A stretch of DNA of 32,000 nucleotides from Archangium violaceum Cb vi76 (GTDB taxonomy: Bacteria; Myxococcota; Myxococcia; Myxococcales; Myxococcaceae). A model generated the notes under the pieces. It saw only the letters and a program-made list of their open reading frames with translations. It was not told the DNA's origin and made no database searches. Position numbers and translations under genes: made by a program. The DNA lies in assembly GCF_000733295.1 (NCBI RefSeq), contig NZ_JPMI01000256.1, forward strand, positions 1 to 32,000, written 5' to 3'. Positions 8,926-19,884 of this stretch are shown in pieces (the stretch's first letter is position 1; the number at the start of each line of letters is the position of its first letter).

Positions 8926-8961
8926 AAAGGCCCGGCTCCTCTTGGGGGACCGGGCCTTTTT
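8926..8961 (+). terminator. Intrinsic terminator of the S9 peptidase gene
   Basis: AAAGGCCCGG at 8926-8935 pairs perfectly with CCGGGCCTTT at 8950-8959, and the run of T ends at 8961. This is a ten-pair stem with a T-tail just after the peptidase stop. It also sits at the 3' side of the convergent cold-shock gene and could serve both. Confidence 0.8.
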
Positions 8962-8999
8962 CCGAGGCCACTCTTCGGTACGCAGTGGCTCGGGGCGGA

Positions 9000-9203
9000 T
9001 TACGCCGGGCGCACGTTCTGCGCCTGCAGGCCCTTGGGGCCCTTGGCCAGCTCGAACTCCACCTTCTGCCCCTCGGCGAGGGTGCGGAACCCGTCCATGT
9101 TGATGGCGGTGTGGTGGCAGAACACGTCCTCGCCTCCACCGTCCTGCACGATGAATCCGAAGCCCTTCGCGTCGTTGAACCACTTCACGGTACCAGTTGC
9201 CAT
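9000..9203 (-). CDS. Cold-shock domain protein (CspA family)
   Basis: The 67-residue single cold-shock domain begins with [14 protein letters not shown], which includes the RNP1 motif (KGFGFI, residues 13-18). The RNP2 position reads DVFCHHTAI instead of the usual DVFVHFSAI, so the third aromatic is His31. The C-terminal [10 protein letters not shown] is canonical. The protein is a cytosolic single-strand nucleic-acid binder acting as an RNA chaperone. AAGGAAG lies seven bases before the ATG. It is monocistronic, downstream of sucB on the same strand, with an inverted repeat between them. Confidence 0.93.
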   Translation of the reverse strand: MATGTVKWFNDAKGFGFIVQDGGGEDVFCHHTAINMDGFRTLAEGQKVEFELAKGPKGLQAQNVRPA

Positions 9204-9284
9204 TGTGCTTCCTTGTCAGGAGCCGACCCGAGGCCAGCTCGTTCTCCCGTCCCCCGTCCGTCGGGTGACAAGTGAAGGCTAGGC

Positions 9285-9316
9285 GGGCAGCCGCGCGCCT
9301 GTCTAGTCGGCTGCCC
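9285..9316. terminator. Nine-pair inverted repeat between sucB and the cold-shock gene
   Basis: GGGCAGCCG at 9285-9293 is the exact reverse complement of CGGCTGCCC at 9308-9316. It lies 33 bases past the sucB stop (minus strand) and upstream of the cold-shock start. A T-rich stretch (TGTTTTCC) follows only on the plus strand, so termination of sucAB is possible but not certain. It could also be an operator for the cold-shock gene. Confidence 0.4.
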
Positions 9317-9348
9317 TGTTTTCCTGCTTGGTGCCGTTTAGCGGGTTT

Positions 9349-10561
9349 TCAAATTTCCAGCAGCAACCGAGTGGGATCCTCGATGCAGTCCTTGATGCGG
9401 ACGAGGAACTGCACGGCCTCGCGGCCGTCGATGAGGCGGTGATCGTAGGAGAGGGCCAGGTACATGATGGGCCGGATGACGACCTGGCCGTTGCGGGCCA
9501 CCGGGCGCTCCACGATGTTGTGCATCCCCAGGATGCCCGTCTGGGGCGGGTTGATGATGGGGGTGGAGAGCATCGAGCCGAAGATGCCTCCGTTGGTGAT
9601 GGTGAAGGTGCCACCCTGCAGCTCGGCGAGCGTGAGCTTGTCGTTGCGCGCGCGGGTGCCGTAGTCGCCGACCTTCTTCTCCAGCTCGGCCATGGACTGG
9701 GTGTCGGCGTCACGCACCACGGGGACGACGAGGCCGCGGCTGCCGCTCACGGCCACGCCGATGTCGTAGTAGTGCTTGAAGACGACGTCGTCGCCGTCGA
9801 TCTCCGCGTTCACCTGGGGGAAGGCCTTGAGGGCCTCGACGGCGGCGCGGATGAAGAAGCTCATGAAGCCGAGCTTCACGCCGTGGCGGGCCAGGAACTT
9901 CTCCTGGTGCTGCTTGCGCAGCTCCATCACCGCGCCCATGTCCACCTCGTTGAAGGTGGTGAGGATGGCGGCGGTGGACTGGGCCTGGACGAGACGCTCG
10001 GCGACGCGGCGGCGCAGCGGCGTCATCTTCACGCGCTCCTCGCGGTCGGCGCGCGGGCGCGGGCCGGAGGGGGCGGCCGGAGCCGGGGCGCGCTGGGCGG
10101 GAGCCTCGGCGGGGCGGTTGAGCTGGCCGAGCGCGTCCTCCTTGGTGATGCGGCCACCGGTGCCGCTGCCCTTGAGCTGGGCCACGTCGAGCTTGTTCTC
10201 CTCGACGATCTTCCGGGCGGTGGGCGTCATGCGGACGTCGGTCCCGGCGGAAGCGGCGGCGACGGGAGCCGCGGCGGCGGGAGCGGGAGCGGCGGCCGGA
10301 GCGGCGGCCTGGGGCGCGGGAGCGGAGGCGCCAGCGCCGGCCTCGATGGTGCCCAGCACGTCGCCCACGCGCACCTTGTCACCCTCATTGAAGGCGATGG
10401 TGGCGATGGCGCCGGTGGCGGGAGCGGGCACGTCGATGGTGACCTTGTCGGTCTCCAGGACGACGAGGGGCTCGTCAGCGGAGACGGACTCGCCCTTCTT
10501 CTTGTTCCACTTCCCGACGACGGCTTCAGTGATGGACTCGCCCAGGGGCGGGACTTTCAGT

Positions 10562-10572
<11 letters not shown>
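9349..10572 (-). CDS. sucB: 2-oxoglutarate dehydrogenase E2, dihydrolipoyllysine succinyltransferase
   Basis: The 407-residue product has a lipoyl domain (residues 1-78, lipoyl Lys43 in ETDKVTI), an Ala/Pro-rich linker, a peripheral-subunit-binding domain (about 115-150, ending [12 protein letters not shown]), a second linker, and a catalytic acyltransferase domain. That domain ends in [11 protein letters not shown] with catalytic His378 and Asp382. It transfers the succinyl group to CoA in the TCA cycle and forms the core of the complex. Its start overlaps the end of sucA by 11 bases, so translation is coupled. No lpd (E3) gene follows, so E3 must be encoded elsewhere. Confidence 0.96.
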
Positions 10573-13447
<2,875 letters not shown>

Positions 13448-13698
13448 GGCGTGCTGTCTTTTACTGGAAGGCCGCCCCGTTGGGGGGTTTTCGGCACGAT
13501 TTGTTGAGCAGCGGTGCCCCGTCTCCCAGTCCTTGCGTTCCGGGGGAGCAGCAGGATTCATGCGCCACGTGAGCGCAACTTCATCCGCCGTTCCCTACCG
13601 GGTAGGGTGGGGCCCCCGGGCTTCTTCCTGGCTTACCCGGGCCGCCGGGAGTGATAAACCCCCCGGACTTCCTTCTCTTTAGCCAGAAAGGCCTGTGC

Positions 13699-14532
13699 AT
13701 GCTGCTGCAGGGCAAGAAGCTCCTCATCACCGGAGTGCTCACCCCCCAGTCGCTCGCCTACGGCGTGGCCGAGCACGCGCTGGAGCAGGGGGCGGACATC
13801 GTCCTCACCGGTTTCGGCCGGGCGAAGTCGCTCACGGAGCGCAGCGCGAAGCGCCTCAAGGCGGGCGTCGACGTGCTGGAACTGGACGTCACCAACCCCG
13901 CCCACTTCCCCGCCCTCACCGAGGCGCTGCGCCAGCGCTGGGGCCGGGTGGACGGCGTGCTCCACTCCATCGCCTATGCCCCCGAGGACGCGCTGGGCGG
14001 CAACTTCCTCAACACCCCCTGGGAGAGTGTCCAGACCGCGTTCCGGATCTCCGCCTTCTCCCTCAAGGAGCTGTCCGTGGCGGTGATGCCGCTGATGACG
14101 GAGGGCGGCTCCATCGTCACCCTGGACTTCGACAACCGGGTGGCCTGGCCCATCTATGACTGGATGGGGGTGTGCAAGGCCGCCCTGGAGGCCACCGTGC
14201 GCTACCTCGCCCGGGACCTGGGCCCCAAGAAGATCCGCGTCAACGCCCTGGCCGCCGGCCCGCTGGCCACCGTGGCCGCCAAGGGCATCCCCGGCTTCAA
14301 GACCCTGGAGAAGGCCTGGGGCGCCCAGGCCCCCCTGGGTTGGGATGCCCGGACCAGTCACGACATGGTGGCCCGCACCGCCTGTGCCCTCCTCTCGGAC
14401 TGGCTGCCTTCCACCACGGGCGAAATGGTGCACGTAGACGGTGGCTACCACGCCATTGGAGCCCCTCCGGTGCCGCCCGAGCAGGAGGAGCAAGGGGGTG
14501 GTGGGGGCGGTATTCCCCCCTCGGTTGGTTGA
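13699..14532 (+). CDS. fabI: Enoyl-ACP reductase (FabI/InhA type)
   Basis: The 277-residue SDR enzyme reduces trans-2-enoyl-ACP with NADH in fatty-acid elongation. The nucleotide site is TGVLTPQSLAYGVA (residues 11-24), and the active pair is Tyr153 and Lys160 in YDWMGVCK. The C-terminus reads CALLSDWLPSTTG followed by a DGG motif. Stretches such as VLTGFGR, MDF/LDF-D-R and SDWLP-TTG read like actinobacterial InhA rather than E. coli FabI. A Gly-rich tail of about 20 residues follows the normal end of the fold. ATG at 13699 is preceded by GAAAGG; an in-frame start 16 codons upstream gives no family-like sequence. It is monocistronic. Confidence 0.93.
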   Translation: MLLQGKKLLITGVLTPQSLAYGVAEHALEQGADIVLTGFGRAKSLTERSAKRLKAGVDVLELDVTNPAHFPALTEALRQRWGRVDGVLHSIAYAPEDALGGNFLNTPWESVQTAFRISAFSLKELSVAVMPLMTEGGSIVTLDFDNRVAWPIYDWMGVCKAALEATVRYLARDLGPKKIRVNALAAGPLATVAAKGIPGFKTLEKAWGAQAPLGWDARTSHDMVARTACALLSDWLPSTTGEMVHVDGGYHAIGAPPVPPEQEEQGGGGGGIPPSVG

Positions 14533-14544
14533 TCGCTGTACGGC

Positions 14545-14564
14545 GGGACGGGCTCGCCCGTCCC
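14545..14564 (+). terminator. Hairpin after fabI, possible terminator
   Basis: GGGACGGG at 14545-14552 and CCCGTCCC at 14557-14564 form a perfect eight-pair stem with a CTCG loop, 12 bases after the fabI stop. No T-tract follows, so it may be a weak or Rho-assisted terminator before the che operon. Confidence 0.45.
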
Positions 14565-14667
14565 TCTGGAGTCCGAGATTCTCTCGCCCCCGCTTTTGCA
14601 GGAGGGCGAGGTCACGCTACAGTCTCACCGTTTCCTTCAGCCGGGTCCCGATCTTCGGTCCCCCGGC

Positions 14668-14672
14668 AGGAG
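14668..14672 (+). promoter_or_regulatory. Shine-Dalgarno deciding a TTG start
   Basis: AGGAG ends seven bases before TTG at 14680-14682. That codon opens the receiver domain directly, so the longer upstream ATG frame is rejected. Confidence 0.65.
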
Positions 14673-14679
14673 CCTGGGT

Positions 14680-15057
14680 TTGAGCGCCAACATCCTCCTC
14701 GTGGATGACAGCCCGACCGTACGCAACATCCTCAAGATCTATCTCATGAACCTGAAGATGGGGTTCGTCGAGGCAGAGGATGCGACGCGGGCATTGCAGC
14801 TGCTCCGGCTGGTGCCGGTGAAGCTGGTCATCGCGGACATCAACATGCCTGGTATGGACGGCATCACCTTCGTCAAGCAGGTGCGCCAGAGCCCGTTGGC
14901 TCAGGTGCGCGACGTTCCGGTCATCCTGCTGACGGGTGAGCGGGGCGGCGACCTGCGTCAGCGGGGCGTCGAAGCCGGTGCCAATGCCTTCATCAACAAG
15001 CCGGTCTCGCATCACGATCTGACAGAGACCGTGCGCAAGTTCCTCGCGCAGAATTGA
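14680..15057 (+). CDS. Single-domain response regulator (CheY-like)
   Basis: The 125-residue product is a lone receiver. The acidic pair is in ILLVDDSPTVR (Asp9, Asp10), the phospho-acceptor is Asp53 in IADINMPGMDG, the switch Thr85 is in VILLTGE, and Lys107 is in FINKPV. It lacks an output domain, so it must act by binding a partner, as CheY, PilG or FrzZ do. It is the first gene of the chemosensory operon, ten bases before the REC-CheW gene, and is the most likely phosphorylation output of the CheA kinase downstream. TTG start with a well-placed AGGAG. Confidence 0.92.
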   Translation: MSANILLVDDSPTVRNILKIYLMNLKMGFVEAEDATRALQLLRLVPVKLVIADINMPGMDGITFVKQVRQSPLAQVRDVPVILLTGERGGDLRQRGVEAGANAFINKPVSHHDLTETVRKFLAQN

Positions 15058-15067
15058 GAGCCGAGCC

Positions 15068-15934
15068 GTGAGCCTTCCGTCCCTGCTCCTCGTTGATGAC
15101 AGTGATGCCATCCTCGCGCTCGAGCGCGCGATCCTCTCGGGCCATTACGCGCTGAACACGGCGAGCAATGGCAAGGAGGCGCTCGAGAAGGTGGCCCGTG
15201 TGCAGCCCGCCGCCATCCTGCTGGACCTCTCCATGCCGGAGATGGACGGCGACGAGGTGCTCAAGCGGCTCAAGGCGGATCCCGCCACCGAGCCCATCCC
15301 TGTCATCATCATCTCCTCGGAGGTGGCGCGCGCCGAGGCGTGCCTGTCGCTGGGCGCGGAGCTGTTCCTGGCCAAGCCCTTCCGAGCGGACGAGCTGCTG
15401 AGCGCGGTGGAGAACGCGCTGGCCAACGCGCGGCGCCGGGCCCGGCAGGGCTCCCTGGCCCTGTTGCGGCTGACGGTGGGGGGCCTGGAGTTCGCCATCC
15501 CCCTGGACAACGTGCGTCAGGTCATCCTCCAGCCGTCCACACGCCCGCTGCCGATGGGGCCGGGTTACATCTCCGAGTTCTTCGAGCTGCGCGGCCAGCC
15601 CGTGTGCGTGCTGGATCTGGCGCGCCGGCTGGAGGTTCAGCACCGGGAGACGCTCGAGGAGCGCAAGCTGGTCATCCTCGAGATCGACGGCGTGCTGCTG
15701 GCGCTGAGCGTGGACACGGTGCAGGACCCCGAGGAGTACCAGTCCTCGGACATCGATCGGCGCGAGCGCGTGGGCGGCGCCGATCATGGTCAGCTGCGCG
15801 ACACGCTGGTGGGCATGCTGCGGGCGGGTGATCGCCCGGTGCCCATCTTCGATCCGAAGGCCTTCGCCACCCAGGAGTTGTTGCGCGAGGCCGTGGGAGT
15901 GCTGCGGCCGGCGGGGGTGGAGCGCAGCGCATGA
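15068..15934 (+). CDS. REC-CheW fusion (CheV-like with reversed domain order)
   Basis: The 288-residue protein has an N-terminal receiver (residues 5-122: LLLVDDSD, phospho-acceptor Asp53 in LLDLSMPEMDG, Lys107 in FLAKPF). A short Arg-rich linker joins it to a C-terminal CheW domain (about 131-280, with LEFAIPLDNVRQVI and FELRGQPVCVLDLARRL). Classical CheV proteins have CheW first and REC second; here the order is the other way round. The protein should sit in the receptor-kinase array and have its coupling or adaptation altered by phosphorylation. GTG start; its stop overlaps the CheR start (ATGA). In the wsp operon this position is held by a plain CheW. Confidence 0.9.
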   Translation: MSLPSLLLVDDSDAILALERAILSGHYALNTASNGKEALEKVARVQPAAILLDLSMPEMDGDEVLKRLKADPATEPIPVIIISSEVARAEACLSLGAELFLAKPFRADELLSAVENALANARRRARQGSLALLRLTVGGLEFAIPLDNVRQVILQPSTRPLPMGPGYISEFFELRGQPVCVLDLARRLEVQHRETLEERKLVILEIDGVLLALSVDTVQDPEEYQSSDIDRRERVGGADHGQLRDTLVGMLRAGDRPVPIFDPKAFATQELLREAVGVLRPAGVERSA

Positions 15935-17157
15935 GCTCGGGGGTGGTGGAGGCTCAGCAGGTGCTCGCGCGGGCGCGAGAGGTCGTCGCGTCGTGCACGG
16001 GTTTCCGTGACACGGCCATCTCGCCCACGGCGGTGGACCGTGTCGTGCGCGCGGAGCTGGCGCGGGGGCGCTCTCCGTCGGAGCTGCTGGCGGAGCTGCA
16101 GCGTCCCGGCGCGCCGCTGGCGCGGACGCTGCTGGATGCCGTGCTGGTGGGGGAGACGTACTTCTTCCGCCACCCGGAGCAGTTCCGTTTCCTGGCCTAT
16201 GAGGCCGTGCCCGCCGCGCTGTCCCGGGGCACCCTCACCCTGCGCGGGTGGAGCGCGGGGTGCGCCTCGGGCGAGGAGACGTACTCCATCGCCGCGTGCC
16301 TGTTGAACATGGCGCCGCCGGGCGTGCGCGTGGAGGTGCTCGGCTCCGACCTGCACGAGGGCCGCCTGGAAGCGGCGCGCCGGGGCGTGTACGGCAACTG
16401 GTCCCGCCGCGAGGCCGGGCCGCTGCTCCATCCCCTCTACCAGGAGCTCGGCGAGGGCCGGGTGAGCATCCTGGACCCGGTGCGCGCCGTGGTCCGCTTC
16501 GTCCAGGGCAACCTGCTGGAGCCGTTGCATGAGATGTACGGCCACTTCGACGTCATCTTCTGCCGCAACGTGCTGACGTACTTCTCCCCGGACGCGGTGC
16601 AGGTGGCCCTGGGCCACCTGGCCAAGGCGCTCGTCCCGGGTGGCTTCCTGCTGTTGGGCACCGTGGAGGTGGATCATCCGCCCGCGGGGCTGGTGCGCGT
16701 GGGCGCTCCGGAGCTGCAGGCCTTCCGCCGCCCGCTGCCCCGGGAGCAGACGACGCCGCCCGCGCCCAGACCCGTTCCCGTGGCCCGCGAGCCCGAGCCC
16801 TACAGGGCCGCGGCCTCCCTGCGCGCCACGACGCCGCCGCCTCCTCCCGCGCCCACCGCCGTGGGCCTGCACACCGAGGCGCTCCAGCGCATCGAGAGCG
16901 GGGACGAGAGCGGCGCGGCCACCCTTCTGGAGAAACTGTTGCAACAGTTCCGTGACTACCTTCCCGGCATGCTGGAGCTGGCCCTGCTGCGCGAGCGCGC
17001 GGGTGCCCGCGAGGCTGCCTTCGCCCTCATGCACACCGTGCGCGACAACGCCGCCCGGCTTCCGCCGGATCTGATCATCGAGGGGCCCGAGCCTCTTCCG
17101 GCCCGCTTCTACAGGGCGTCCGCTGACGCCTTCCTCACGTTGGGAGCCATCGAATGA
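15931..17157 (+). CDS. cheR: CheR-type chemoreceptor methyltransferase with C-terminal extension
   Basis: The 408-residue product has a CheR core: GETYFFR (74-80), the S-adenosylmethionine loop WSAGCASGEE (107-116), GSDLHEG (138-144) and FCRNVLTYF (210-218). It methylates glutamates on the MCP signalling domain. After about residue 255 comes a Pro/Ala-rich linker and then a helical TPR-like region (about 310-408), with LALLRERAGAREAAF. This matches WspC-type CheR proteins, where TPRs mediate partner binding. It overlaps its upstream and downstream neighbours by four bases (ATGA), indicating coupled translation. Confidence 0.93.
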   Translation: MSSGVVEAQQVLARAREVVASCTGFRDTAISPTAVDRVVRAELARGRSPSELLAELQRPGAPLARTLLDAVLVGETYFFRHPEQFRFLAYEAVPAALSRGTLTLRGWSAGCASGEETYSIAACLLNMAPPGVRVEVLGSDLHEGRLEAARRGVYGNWSRREAGPLLHPLYQELGEGRVSILDPVRAVVRFVQGNLLEPLHEMYGHFDVIFCRNVLTYFSPDAVQVALGHLAKALVPGGFLLLGTVEVDHPPAGLVRVGAPELQAFRRPLPREQTTPPAPRPVPVAREPEPYRAAASLRATTPPPPPAPTAVGLHTEALQRIESGDESGAATLLEKLLQQFRDYLPGMLELALLRERAGAREAAFALMHTVRDNAARLPPDLIIEGPEPLPARFYRASADAFLTLGAIE

Positions 17158-17708
17158 CAACCAGCAACCGAGGACCCGAGGCGGCCCAGGATGACGAGGT
17201 CCGCATGCTGCTGGACGAGCGTGCCTCGCGCCTGCGCGGCCGCTCCGATGGCAACGCCGACGAGACCGTGCTCATGGTGGCCGAGTTCCCCCTGGGCGAG
17301 GAGCGCTACGCCATTCCCCTGGAGTCGCTGCGCGCGGCCCTGCCGCTGCGCCTGGTGACGCCGGTGCCCCTGTCCTCGCCGCACGTCATCGGCGTGTTGC
17401 GCTACCAGGGCTCGGTGCTCGCCGCGCTCAGCCTCGCCGCGATGCTGGGCGGCCATGGTTGGCGGCAGGACCCGGCCGTGCATCTCGTGGTGGATCGCGG
17501 TGACGGCGAGCTGTGCGCCCTGGACTGCGAGGCCATTCCGCGCCCCCTCAGCATGCCCACCGCGGCGGTGGAGGCGGCGCGCACGCATTCAGAAGGTCCC
17601 GTGACCGAGGTCCTCTTGGCCAGCAACAGACAGATCATCCACCTCATCGACCTGCCGCGCCTCTTCGCGCGTGGCACCGGCACCGGGGGGGCTCGCAATG
17701 GCGGTTGA
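17154..17708 (+). CDS. cheW: CheW-like coupling protein with N-terminal extension
   Basis: The 184-residue product has a CheW domain from about residue 42 (EFPLGEERYAIPLESLRAAL, then HVIGVLRYQGSVLAALSLAAML) to the C-terminus. It is preceded by a charged helical stretch containing LLDERASRLRG. A similar helix is common ahead of CheW in ACF-class systems, such as WspD. It bridges receptors and the CheA regulatory domain. It starts within ATGA shared with cheR and overlaps cheA by 11 bases. It is the second CheW-domain protein of the operon, as in wsp. Confidence 0.9.
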   Translation: MTTSNRGPEAAQDDEVRMLLDERASRLRGRSDGNADETVLMVAEFPLGEERYAIPLESLRAALPLRLVTPVPLSSPHVIGVLRYQGSVLAALSLAAMLGGHGWRQDPAVHLVVDRGDGELCALDCEAIPRPLSMPTAAVEAARTHSEGPVTEVLLASNRQIIHLIDLPRLFARGTGTGGARNGG

Positions 17709-19884
17709 TCCCATGCTGCAGAGCCTGGTGGCGGGCTTCTCCACCGAGGCGCAGGAAGTCTGTCAGAAGGTCACCCTGGACCTGCTCGACCTGGAGCGGG
17801 AGGGCATCGACAACGAGGCGCTGGCCAAGGTGTACACGCGCCTGGCGCGGCACCTGCACACCCTCAAGGGCAGTGCCGCCAGCCTCGGACTGCAGGACCT
17901 GAGCGCCATCGCCCACAAGCTGGAGGATGCCCTCGCGCCGCTGCGCAAGGACATCATTCCCATGCCGCGGCCGATGGTGGACATGCTGCTGCACGGGTTG
18001 GATCTGTTCCTGCTCCGTGCGCAGGCCCACGCGGAAGGCCGTGGGGACGCGCTGCCGGATCCCACGGCGGCCCTGGCGCAGCTGGTGGCGGATGCGCCGC
18101 CCCCGGAGGATGCCGACGAGGCCATGCTGGCGATGGCCATGGCCGCCGGCGCTCCGGTCCATGCCGCGCCCGCCACGCCCGCTCCGGTGCAGGCCGCTCC
18201 GTCCCAGCCGGCCGCGGCCCTGTCCGCGGCGGACGACGACTCGGCGGTGGACGCCAGCTGGCGCGTGGCCTCGCACCAGGTGACGGCGCTGATGCGCGAG
18301 GTGGAGCGCCTGCGTGAGTTCCGCATGCGCCTGGAGGATCGTCTGCGCGACATCTCCAAGGCGGTGGATCTGCTGACGGCGCGCGAGCTGCTGGCGCCCA
18401 CGGCCCGCGCCCGCGCGATGCTCTCGGCCGTGACGGCTGGCGTGCGCTCGGACGGCCACGAGGCCACGGACATCGTGGACAGCCTGGAGGAGGGCCTCAA
18501 GTCCATCACCACGCGTCCGGTGCGCACCATCCTCGAGCCGCTGCAGCGCATGGTGCGCGACCTGTCGCGCCAGCTGGGCAAGCAGGCCCGGCTCTCGGTG
18601 GTGGGCGCCGAGGTGTCGCTGGACCGCCGGCTGCTGGAGAAGCTCAAGGGCGCCATGGTGCACCTGCTGCGCAACGCGGTGGACCACGGCATCGAGATGC
18701 CGGACGAGCGCGAGCGCGTGGGCAAGCACCACGAGGGCGCCCTCACCCTGCGCGTGGAGCAGCAGGGCAACATCCTCGTGCTGGAGCTGAGCGACGACGG
18801 GCGCGGCATCGACGTGCTGATGGTGCGCGCGTCGGCCGAGCGCAAGGGGCTCATCACCGCGGAGGAGGGCGGGCGGATGCACGAGGCGCAGATCCGCGAC
18901 CTCATCTTCCGCCCGGGCTTCAGCACCCGCGTGGACGTCACCGACACCTCGGGACGCGGCGTGGGCCTGGACGCGGTACGCTCCGCGGTGGAGGCCATGC
19001 AGGGCCGCATCGAGGTGGTGAGCACCAAGGGCTCCGGCACGCGCTTCATGATCACCCTGCCCATGGAACTGGGCAGCTCGCCGGTGCTCACGGTACGGAC
19101 CATCGACTCGCAGGTGGGCCTGCCCATGCTGGCGGTGGAGTCCACCCAGCTGGCCAGCCCGGAGAATCTGCGCATCGGCCGCATGAAGACGCAGCTGGAC
19201 TACAACGGCCAGTTGGTGCCGGTGATGGACCTGGGCGCCCGCATGGGCCTGCGCGCCTCGGCGCCCCCGTCCGAGGGCCAGCCGCTCATCATCGTCCAGA
19301 GCGGAGGCAAGCGCATGGCGCTCGCGGTGGACGCGGTGGTGGGTGACCGCGACCTCGTCATCCGCCCGCTGCCCGCCGAGGTGCGCGATGTGCCCGCCTA
19401 CCAGGGCGCGGCCATCCTCAGCCGCGGCGAGCTGCTGCTCATCCTTCGCCCCGGCTGGGTGGTGACTGATTCCACCCCGACGACGGTGGCCATGCCGCAG
19501 AGCCGCCGGGCCCTCGTGGTGGACGACTCGCTCACCGCACGCGCCCTGCACCGGGCCATGCTGGAAGCCGGTGGTTTCACCGTGCACCTGGCCGCCAGCG
19601 GCGCCCGCGCCATGGAGCGGCTGCAGACGGAGACCTACGACGTGATCATTTGCGATCTCGAGATGGAGGAGATGAACGGGACCGAGCTGATCGCCAAACT
19701 GCGCTCGCAGCCGGACACCAAGGAGGTTCCCGTCATCCTCGTCTCCGCCAACGACAGCGGTGCCGCACGTTCGCGAGGGCTGGCGGCGGGCGCCGATGGC
19801 TACCTCAGCAAGCGTGAGTGCGCCGCGGGCCGCCTGTTGACCGAGGTGCTGGACGTGATGAGCCGCAGGGGGGCACGCGCATGA
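17698..19884 (+). CDS. cheA: Hybrid chemotaxis kinase CheA-REC
   Basis: The 728-residue product has an HPt (P1) domain with HTLKGSAASLGL, phospho-His54. An Ala/Pro-rich linker (about 125-185) follows with no recognisable P2 domain. Next come a dimerisation helix pair and an HATPase region: HLLRNAVDHGIEMPDERE from about residue 322, DDGRGID, and DTSGRGVGLDAV. A CheW-like P5 domain (about 460-595) and a C-terminal receiver (about 600-725, phospho-acceptor Asp653 in ICDLEMEEMNG) complete it. It autophosphorylates in response to the MCP and passes phosphate to its own receiver, CheB and the CheY-like proteins. ATG at 17698 was chosen; the frame extends nine codons upstream. Confidence 0.95.
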   Translation: MAVDPMLQSLVAGFSTEAQEVCQKVTLDLLDLEREGIDNEALAKVYTRLARHLHTLKGSAASLGLQDLSAIAHKLEDALAPLRKDIIPMPRPMVDMLLHGLDLFLLRAQAHAEGRGDALPDPTAALAQLVADAPPPEDADEAMLAMAMAAGAPVHAAPATPAPVQAAPSQPAAALSAADDDSAVDASWRVASHQVTALMREVERLREFRMRLEDRLRDISKAVDLLTARELLAPTARARAMLSAVTAGVRSDGHEATDIVDSLEEGLKSITTRPVRTILEPLQRMVRDLSRQLGKQARLSVVGAEVSLDRRLLEKLKGAMVHLLRNAVDHGIEMPDERERVGKHHEGALTLRVEQQGNILVLELSDDGRGIDVLMVRASAERKGLITAEEGGRMHEAQIRDLIFRPGFSTRVDVTDTSGRGVGLDAVRSAVEAMQGRIEVVSTKGSGTRFMITLPMELGSSPVLTVRTIDSQVGLPMLAVESTQLASPENLRIGRMKTQLDYNGQLVPVMDLGARMGLRASAPPSEGQPLIIVQSGGKRMALAVDAVVGDRDLVIRPLPAEVRDVPAYQGAAILSRGELLLILRPGWVVTDSTPTTVAMPQSRRALVVDDSLTARALHRAMLEAGGFTVHLAASGARAMERLQTETYDVIICDLEMEEMNGTELIAKLRSQPDTKEVPVILVSANDSGAARSRGLAAGADGYLSKRECAAGRLLTEVLDVMSRRGARA

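Noticed and set aside
6643-9183. 846-codon minus-strand frame antisense to the S9 peptidase and cold-shock gene
   Set aside because: It crosses a terminator and opposes a gene with an intact catalytic triad; composition shadow.
13480-13500. GGCACG near TTGAG upstream of fabI as a second sigma-54 promoter
   Set aside because: The GG to GC spacing is wrong; the bases ten after GG are TG, not GC.
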